DNA of 64,000 bases from Eucommia ulmoides. Its lineage: Eukaryota; Streptophyta; Magnoliopsida; Garryales; Eucommiaceae. The stretch's first letter is position 1, and every line of letters begins with the position of its first letter. Position numbers and translations under genes: made by a program. The notes under the pieces were generated by a model. The model was not told the origin of the DNA and did not search any database. It saw nothing but the letters and a program-made list of their open reading frames with translations. The stretch spans positions 496,001-560,000 of the forward strand of contig CM028326.1 of NCBI GenBank assembly GCA_016647705.1, read 5' to 3'. Below, in pieces: positions 56,556-64,000 of the stretch.

Positions 56556-59182
56556 TCAGCATTCAAGACTTCTCAAGATGCTGCTGAGCTTGTCAATTAC
56601 CATATCAGGATTGGCATATGATCCACCAAGGTAAATGGGATGATACTCCAACCCTTTCCATTGGGCAATCAGTGCAAAATGTGGGCGCCTGTATTCGCTG
56701 CTTATGATCTCAAGAATAACTGTTTTTGGCATTGCTGAAACTATGTGAGTCAGACCCGCCCCATGAGCTCCAACAATGACTGAAGCATCTTGAATGGCTC
56801 GAACCTGTTCTTTCATGGGCATGTGTGCAAAAAGCCCGTTTATTATATTCAATTTGCAGTCCATATAATTAGAAGCCCATCTCTTGATCGAATCAAACAC
56901 TTGTTCTTCGTTTCTAAGCCTGGACTGAACCTTGCCACCGTGTCGTGGATGAGCAACGTAATCCTCACGTCGAACAAACAGTACGTTGTGTGCTGACACC
57001 TGTCTCGTGACACGGTGTCTGTCCACTGGGAACCCAAAAGCTGCTCTTATCATTTCTCCAAACTCAGATAAACGTGCGGTTTTTTGATCGTCTGGGTTTT
57101 GCCATAAATCGTGTGCTGAAGCACCATTACAGTTGATTTTTTCACTCAGTCCTTTAAACAAGGCGGTTTCGTATCCCAAAGGTGAGAGGATAGCATGACG
57201 GAAACAAACTGGACCACTGAAGTTTTTCGCATATCTTAGGCTAGAAAACAGTGCTTTCCATGTTTCCTCTAAGGGTGTCTGAGAATTTCAACCGAAGGAA
57301 TAGATATCAGAAAAGACTAAACCCACAAAATTCTGTCTAGAACGAATACCTAGAATAAGTAATTTGTTCAAGTATCATATGATTTGTCACATTGGTTTCT
57401 GTTTTACTAAATATTTGTCAACAAATTCACATGATATCGAAAAGACCGCACCAGATTAATAGGAAATAGCATTAATTTGAAGTTAGCAAGTATACCTCAC
57501 AATGGCCATCAACAAAAACCAAATGAGGTCGACTAGGCAAGCCAGTAACTCTAGAAGCCACATATGCACTGTACCAATCCGTAACCGTGTGAAAAAGGTT
57601 AGCATACTCGAAGCGTGTGACCAGTAACGTTGGCTCGTCAATCCACTGAAGCAAAAGATTTTTCATGTTAGATTAACAAAAGGCAGAAAAATGGCAAAAA
57701 ATAAAGAAAAAAAAACTAGAAAAAAACACATGACATGGGAAGGAATCATACTTCTTCCACAAAAGAATAACCCCAACGTGTTTCATAAAGTAGAGGCATA
57801 AATGAAACAGAAGAACTACACGTTCTGATAAACATTCACGTGATTACAAAGGCGCTATTGTTATCTCATACGGGTATATATGAAACTAGGAATAGCGTTG
57901 GCTTAAACAGGAAACTTTTTCTTCTTACGCTTTTAACCGAATTCAAAAATCAGCATTGGAAGCCCCGTTTGTGATGCTAAACATTTCCCTATAAAGTGCC
58001 ATTTAACAAATTTATAACCTTTCTTTAGAAGTAACAGTTTATATGGAACCAAATGTGAACTGCTTCTTGTCCATACTGAGACTCAACTTCATTCATGGCT
58101 TGATTCCAAAGACAGAATATACAAATTTATTTCCAATTGTATACCTGAAGTTGTAGTTGAAATCGAATCAACTATCCCTTGTTCTTATTCTTCGGTCAAG
58201 TTAATTTGCAGATTCCAAATAGCAATAATGACTTGGGATATAGAAATTCATCAAAAATGGCAAGTCAAAAAGCATAAAGCAACAGTTACTGGATGAACTT
58301 TATGTGTATATTTCTACATCTGGATAACAAGATTCATAATGTAGTAAAACTACAGCATTCACTTTTAACTGAATGAATTACGTCATTCCAAAGACAAAAA
58401 ATTCCATTTTTGCAGCTTCAATCATCAGAAATTTAAGGCACGATTCAACTGATGAACGTATAAAACCAAAACGAACAAGGACTTACCTCCGAACATTGGA
58501 AATCTCTGACGCCAACTAACCGAATCGAGTCAATCAATCCACGCATCGTGTGCCTCTCAATTGCACCCTCCTCAAGATAATGATTCAGAAAATCTTGATC
58601 CACGAGCTTCTTTCCAGGTCCCCGTGGACCCGCGACTTCAAGATCGAAAGCTCCGGGATCGAACTCCGGCAATTCATCTTCCTCTCTCCTCCCGATCACG
58701 GTCTCCAAATCTTCTCCTCCCATCGACATCCTAATCTTCTCAGGATTCATCCGAATTCTCCCTCCTTCGCACACAGAACTCCGCAATGTCTCGCTGTAGA
58801 AACACCTGAACCAACCTCCACCGGCGGATCCGTCAGAATTACCCAATCGCAGACGAATTTCCGGCGAGGACTTGGCCACATCGATGCGGCGAGTGAAGCC
58901 GTTGCCGAAGTAGCCCTCGCAGGATCTAAACGCGACGTTGGGGTTCTGAGACCAGGGGAGGTAGGAGGGAAGGATCGGCCACGGCTTAGCGCGGGAAGAA
59001 CCCGATTGCGGAAAATGAGGCTGATTTTCCGATAGCGACTGGCGGATTCCGGCCGATGATTTATCGTTTTGATCAGGCGATTTGTGCAGAAAGTGATCGG
59101 GATGGGAGGAGAAGTAGAGGTAGAGAGAGACTGAGTTAAGGGCGAAGAGAGAGAGTAGGATTTTGAGCGTCCGGCGGTTCAT
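56556..59182 (-). CDS. XYLT: Beta-1,2-xylosyltransferase of complex N-glycans (GT61)
   Basis: Exons 59182-58487, 57645-57496 and 57278-56556 give 522 aa, the usual length. The enzyme adds the plant-specific beta-1,2-xylose to the core mannose of N-glycans in the medial Golgi. A short cytosolic start (MNRR) and hydrophobic residues 6-24 form a type II signal anchor, followed by a Ser/Pro stem. Conserved GT61 parts are WIDEPTLLVTRFEYANLFHTVTDWYSAY, then HLVFVDGHCE, then FSGPVCFRHAILSPLGYE. NVLFVRREDY and SVIVGAHGAGLTHIVSAMP follow near the end; the last is the GT61 G-A-H-G-A motif. Introns fall after FQCSE and after DGHCE, both phase 0. It is intact and clearly full length. At5g55500 is the Arabidopsis gene I recall. 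Confidence 0.95.
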
Positions 59183-59948
59183 CTCCCCGGAGTTTCTCTC
59201 TCTAAAACCTCTCTCTTTCAGCTGAGTTCAAATCCAGGTAAACCGAAGACATTACGGAGCTGCAGCTTGACTTAAGTTATTCTAATAAGACCCACCAATC
59301 ATACATTGACACGTAGATATTCATCATTCAAAGTTTGCCATCGCTAAAAGGTACAAGTTTGTGGTAAGGAGTTGGACAGGTTAGCGATGCACACGAATAT
59401 TACTTAGCTCAGTTCCCTCCAGGTGGTGTTTAAGTTAAGAAAAAAAAAATTCGTTTTATTATTAACATTATTATATAATATTTACATCTTTCATTCATTA
59501 TATTACTATTAACATTATTAATTGATAGTAATATTTATATTCCTATTTATTATATTATTGTTGATATAGTAAAAAAATATATATTTGAGTTTATCTTAAA
59601 TAATAAATATATAAGCAGTATTTTCTTAATATTGGTTTGTAAATAGTGACTCATTTTAATTTTAATGATAAAAATAAGATTTTCTCCAATTTTTTCTATT
59701 TATATTATTCAATTATTTGAAAACATATTTTACCTTATACTTACAAATTGTGTCAGATTAATTTTTATATTTAATTTGTAATTTTTTTAAAGTAAATATA
59801 ATTTGTATTGTTCGATCGCGGTTCACTGTTGACAGACCATTACAGTTGTCGTTTGCGAATGACAAAAAAAATCACTAAAAGACATGATCATTATTTAGTG
59901 ATTTTAGTTATAATACAAAGTAATATTTGTTATGATGACAGTGATATT

Positions 59949-60342
59949 AGTCGATGTTTGTTATGATTGTAGTAGTGACAGCTAATATTTGTTGGATTGG
60001 TGACGGTGATAACAATGTTAACTGTCATGGTGGGATGGTGGTTGTGATGGTAATCAAAATTTGTTATAGTGATGAATGTTTGTTGTTGTGATAACGCTGA
60101 TAGTGAATGTTTATTGTGATGGCAACCGTGATAGTAAATGTTTGATGTGGTAGATGGTGATTGTGGACCGGCAGTGGTGATAGTCGATGTTTATTATGAT
60201 GGTAGTGGTGACAGCTAATATTTGTTGTATTGGTGACGGTGATAACAATGTTAACTGTCGCGGTGGGATGGTGGTTGTGAAGGTAATCAAAATTTGTTAT
60301 AGTGATGAATGTTTGTTGTTGTAATAACGCTGATAGTGAATG
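59949..60342. repeat. Tandem duplication, period 233 bp
   Basis: AGTCGATGTTT starts at 59949 and 60182. The following about 160 bp, including CAGCTAATATTTGTTG and GGTGACGGTGATAACAATG, are nearly identical between copies. The second copy ends near 60342. Each copy is itself built from degenerate GTGATGGT units. Confidence 0.85.
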
Positions 60343-60623
60343 ATGGTGATTTTGATGTAATGGTGGGTGAGTTCAATGGGAGTAGCGGTAATAGTGAATG
60401 GTTGACATGGTTGTAATGGTGATAATAAATGGACGCGACGGTGATTGAGTGTTTATCATGAAATATTATGTATTTTTAAAATTGGAATTTTTGAAAGTAA
60501 CAATAGCTTTATTTAATGTATGGATTTTAATCAACTTTATATTAAAAATAACTACGTATTGAATTAAATATGTTAATATATGTATATGGGTCTTGACCCA
60601 CTAAATTAAATCTTAATTTCATT

Positions 60624-61259
60624 AAGGATGCTCGCAGTCTGGATTCGGCTCGATTTTATACAAAACAAAAATCAAAACCGTGAAACATATATAAAATCAA
60701 AATCAAAACCGTCGGTTTCTTTAAACGCTTTTAAAACCGAACCATTTAATTTTATCCAAAATTAAAACCGCGAAACCGTTTAAGATTTTTAAATTTTATT
60801 AAAAAACAAAATCAAAACCAAAATCACAAAATTGGAAACCATTGTTTCTTATATATGAAAAAAAATAAAAAATATATATATATATATAACAACAGTCTCT
60901 AAATCATTCTCATATAATTAATTTTTAATCTTGCAAAATCAACTGATTGATTTTGAAGAAGTAAGATTTGAAAATCCTACCTATAACCATATATTTATAT
61001 TAGGGTTAAATGGTAAAAAGGTTAACTTATAAATAAATAAATAAATAAAATAAGGATTAAACTGTAAATTTCTTATTTATGTGTGTGTATATCGGTTACA
61101 TGGTTCGGATCACGGTTCGATTACGCGGTTATTATCCCAAAACCAAAACACTTCGGTTGTTAAATGTAAAACCAGAATCAATACCAAAACCATTTACTCA
61201 GTTTCAACCCAAAAGTTTCTCTCAGTTACCTGTCAGTTCAGTTTTTTTGGGCATCCTTA
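60624..61259. mobile_element. 636-bp element with short TIRs and 9-bp flanks
   Basis: Left AAGGATGCTCGCAGTC, right GGGCATCCTTA. Flanks AATTTCATT (60615-60623) and AATTTTATT (61260-61268) agree at 8 of 9. The interior repeats AAAATCAAAACCGTGAAAC words, common in plant non-autonomous elements. Superfamily is hAT or Mutator-like; undecided. Confidence 0.5.
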
Positions 61260-61802
61260 AATTTTATTAAGAAAATCAAACCCTAATCCCAATAAAAAAA
61301 TCCTAATTACTATTTATATATATACTTTTTGTATATTTCTATAAAATTGCATCTTTCACACATATTAATACAATCTTTCATACATTTCACACATATTAAT
61401 ACAATCTTTCATACACTCAATATTTCGCCTTTTAAGATATAATCAAGAGTCAATTTTTTCTTACCTTATTTTTACTAAAATTTCATAATTTTTTCTTCCG
61501 AATCACCACCCGCTGCATTCGATATTAAAAAAATATAGTTAATATCAATGATGATCATAAATTTATTTGCAACACAAAAAAATAGATCCATTAATTGTGA
61601 CCCTCTACAAAGATATTTGGTCTTCACAAATTGACAGGCTTGAACATACATACAATATATAGAAAAAAAAAATGATAATAAAAACAAACAACAGAAATAT
61701 TAACCGCAGTTTACAGGTGAATCCTGAATTAGCCGACAAAAACACCAATGAGACCAATGAGATGCTGCTGGGGTTATCGGACAAAGGGAAAAATGGTCAG
61801 TT

Positions 61803-63689
61803 TTAGAATAGTACAAGAGTTGCTAGAAGAATGGCCAGACACGAGAGCAAAATGCTTAGGGCGGCTTTAGGCTGCCCATTTGGCGGTGTTGGGGCGGCAG
61901 CAGCACCACCACCGCCGCCTGGTGTTGGAGGCCTCTGAGCCACCGGTGGCAGAGGCGACTCAGCCACATCCGACTCCAAGAGGATTGGGTTGGGAGCCTC
62001 TGCAGGCGGAAGGTCTGTTGCAGGAACCAGTTGCACGAGACTTCCGGGCAGAATTGGTGACATGTATGGCGGTATAGTGTTCATGTTCAGACATCGGTTC
62101 CCTGTCATTACATTATCAGAACTCAGTAAACACATGATGTAATAACTAAGGAGTTCTTATTATATAGTCATTTTTTTAAAAAATATTACGATCTTTTCAT
62201 AGAGTAATTGATTTTTTAAACTTTACCAACTTATTTTTTAGTTTTCACCAATATTTTAGTTAAATTTAACTGTGATATCAATTACAAATTCAACATCTAT
62301 CAACTAGATAGATTCAATTTAGTTAATATTATGCTTGCAGTCTGAGGAGTGAGAAAGTTGAGTAATCGATTATCAGGGTGTAAGAATAATTCGTGTTTGT
62401 TAAAAAGTTGGACGGATAGCAGGGTAAAATTAAAAGGAAAGATTATATTTTTGGGTCTCTAAAATATGGGGTGGGTGTCGATGTGGACCCTAAGGTTTTT
62501 TAAATTGCACATTTAGTCCCTTAACTTTCACATTTGTTTCAATCCTGCAAAATTATGAAAGTTGTTGATTTTTTTATGAAAATAAGTTATGCTTAGCAAG
62601 TGACCTTCACTCCATTATATCTAAAGACGTTTTTCTCTAATTTTTTCCCTAACAATAACGAGAAAGAGAAATCTGAATCGTTACTAGAAAAAAGTTAGGG
62701 AAAAACATCTTAAATTTAATAAAGTAAGGACGAAAATATTCCCATGAAAAGGTCATATGTTGAGCACAACTCATTCTTCATCCAAAATCATTAAAAACGT
62801 TTTCAATTTTGCAGAATTGAAACAAATGTGAAACTTTAGGGATTAATGTACAATTTAGCAAACCTTAGTGTCCACATAGACGCCCACCCCATATTTTAGG
62901 GACCAAAAATATAATTTTCCCAAATTAAAATAAAGGACCTATATGACATAATATTAAAACTTCAAACTTTTAATTGGGAAAATTAAAAGTGTAGGGACTA
63001 ATATGACAATATTGTCAAACTTTAAGGGCCAATTAAAGATTTCAGAAGAGCAAAAACTAATTGAAACAAAAGACCTATTTGACACAATAGGAGAAAACCT
63101 TATGGATCTAATTGGGAAAATTAAAAGTTCAGGGACTAATATGACAATACTATCAAACTATAATGACCGACCAACCATTGAAAAATCTCACGAGCTAAAA
63201 CTTACTTCTGTATCTAGCTGCTGTGCGGGGAAATTCTGTAACCAAGCCGTCAACTCCAGCTTCCAAGAAGAAGGAATTAATCTCCACAGTGGGGTCTGAA
63301 TAAAAGTCCCATGCTTGAGACACAAACTCATTGGTAAACAGTCTTACATAGACCCCTAGTCTGAATGCCTTAAGCTTGTCCACGATATTTGTCTCACCGG
63401 TGGCATATCCCTCATTTGAAGGGAAGACAGATCCCTTTGTAATGACCACAGATGTAGCAAACCTCGTGATGTCCAAAACGGTGTCGTTCACAGCATCACG
63501 TATGTTCTCGTCCACTTCATAGACGAGACTGTAATTGCTTCTCCCTCTGAATCTAACAAGAACTGAGCTGTTTGTGGACTGAATCATCACCTTCTTGGCT
63601 GTTTGATTGTCAAAACCGGCTCTGTTCAAAGCATCAAGAACTGCATCGGTCACACCTAGTCCTCGTTCTTCTGCAAGGTACGCCGCATT
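61803..63689 (-). CDS. GDPDL (SHV3-like) GPI-anchored protein, 3' part
   Basis: Two minus-strand exons are visible, 63689-63206 and 62101-61803. The gene continues past the window edge, so the first two thirds are missing. Sequence NAAYLAEERGLGVTDAVLDALNRAGF..., SNYSLVYEVDENI..., [42 protein letters not shown] is the end of the second GDPD-like domain of glycerophosphodiester phosphodiesterase-like proteins (SHV3/SVL group, At5g55480 type). A Pro/Gly/Ala-rich linker and a hydrophobic tail (ALSILLSCLAILLATLVLF) at the very end form a GPI-anchor signal. The family is needed for cellulose/pectin organisation and root-hair shape; catalytic activity is doubtful in many members. The donor AGAA/GTAAGT and acceptor GACAG/GG keep frame. 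Its 1.1-kb last intron carries a TIR element. Confidence 0.93.
62442..62917. mobile_element. TIR element in the GDPDL last intron
   Basis: Arms of about 120 bp are inverted copies. Left GATTATATTTTTGGGTCTCT then AAAATATGGGGTGGGTGTC; the right end on the other strand reads AATTATATTTTTGGTCCCT then AAAATATGGGGTGGGCGTC. Best-preserved member of the family with arms at 13440, 40050 and 54480. No coding capacity. Confidence 0.7.
62972..63162. repeat. Direct repeat of about 50 bp, spacing 138
   Basis: AATTGGGAAAATTAAAAGT followed by AGGGACTAATATGACAATA occurs at 62972 and 63110. It lies between the TIR element and the donor site of the last GDPDL intron. Confidence 0.8.
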
Positions 63690-64000
63690 CTACATGGAAA
63701 ACAAAGCATTTTCAAGAAAGATTTGAAATTGAACCACGTAGAGTAATATACATGGGGAAAATTTGAATCCCATGTACAAAAGATCCTAAGAATGGAAAAA
63801 AAAAAAAAAAAGAGGAAGATTAGCCCAACTCAAATGGGTCCGAATCAGCAAATTTGTGTTAAAGTGTTCTTTTGGCTACATGAATATCAGTAATTAGCTT
63901 TTACAAGGAAATAAGGGCATGAAACAAGGTTCTAAAGCAAAATCTTCTAGTTATTGGCTTTTTCATTTCTGTTTTTCATAGGTTAGTAATTAGTATTAAG

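Larger units (their letters stand above)
59183..61790. other. Gap: XYLT promoter side, tandem repeat, TIR element
   Basis: 59183-59300 is the probable XYLT leader and promoter. 59440-59830 is AT-rich. 59840-60440 is GTGATGGT-rich minisatellite-like DNA including a 233-bp tandem duplication. 60624-61259 is a TIR element. 61270-61790 is AT-rich 3' flank of the GDPDL gene. Confidence 0.6.

Noticed and set aside
1..64000. tRNA, rRNA, CRISPR or bacterial-type features
   Set aside because: I found no cloverleaf-compatible tRNA, no rRNA signature and no regular spacer array; the DNA is plant nuclear.

Overview
This window is nuclear DNA of a flowering plant, most likely a eudicot. It has AT-rich intergenic DNA, spliced genes with GT-AG introns, and plant-only families: GRAS, KIN-12, the N-glycan xylosyltransferase, GDPDL and an HMA mini-protein. 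Plant transposons are everywhere: Tourist/Harbinger-like MITEs, Mutator-like elements, an hAT-like MITE and TRIM retro-elements. I cannot name the species.

Layout. 1-1.4 kb: a 76-aa HMA-domain gene with a TRIM in its first intron, then a GT47 (exostosin) pseudogene fragment. 1.4-10.5 kb: transposon-rich gap. 10.5-14.6 kb: an intronless-CDS GRAS factor (+) and a C2H2-like zinc-finger-family gene (-). 18.2-22.3 kb: a WNK11-like kinase and a membrane-anchored pseudokinase, both +. 26.6-29.9 kb: a two-RRM hnRNP1-like gene (+) ending in a 14-nt coding exon. 32.1-39.3 kb: a 7.2-kb Mutator-like element whose minus strand carries a MuDR-type transposase and a plant-mobile-domain (PMD/MAIN-like) gene, both broken by in-frame stops. 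39.3-43.3 kb: more MITEs, including two abutting non-autonomous Mutator-like elements with clean target duplications. 43.8-50.1 kb: a 16-exon KIN-12F-like kinesin (+). 50.4-52.8 kb: a LOG-family gene (-), divergent from ribosomal protein eS8 (53.2-55.2 kb, +). 56.6-59.2 kb: beta-1,2-xylosyltransferase (-). 61.8 kb to the edge: 3' part of a GDPDL gene (-).

The genes serve unrelated housekeeping and developmental roles: GRAS-type transcription control, kinase and RNA-binding regulation, cytokinesis, cytokinin activation or a related nucleotide function, translation, Golgi N-glycan maturation and the cell surface. The order WNK11, RRM protein, XYLT, GDPDL matches, from memory, Arabidopsis At5g55560, At5g55550, At5g55500 and At5g55480. 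The window therefore looks like a conserved ancestral block inflated by transposons.

The most noteworthy items are the PMD-carrying Mutator-like element, the 14-nt terminal exon of the hnRNP1-like gene, a GC-AG intron in the LOG gene, miniature retro-elements inside introns, and a family of 0.6-0.7 kb MITEs with strikingly GC-rich cores. All exon models were built by hand from frame continuity, splice dinucleotides and remembered family sequences. No alignment was run.
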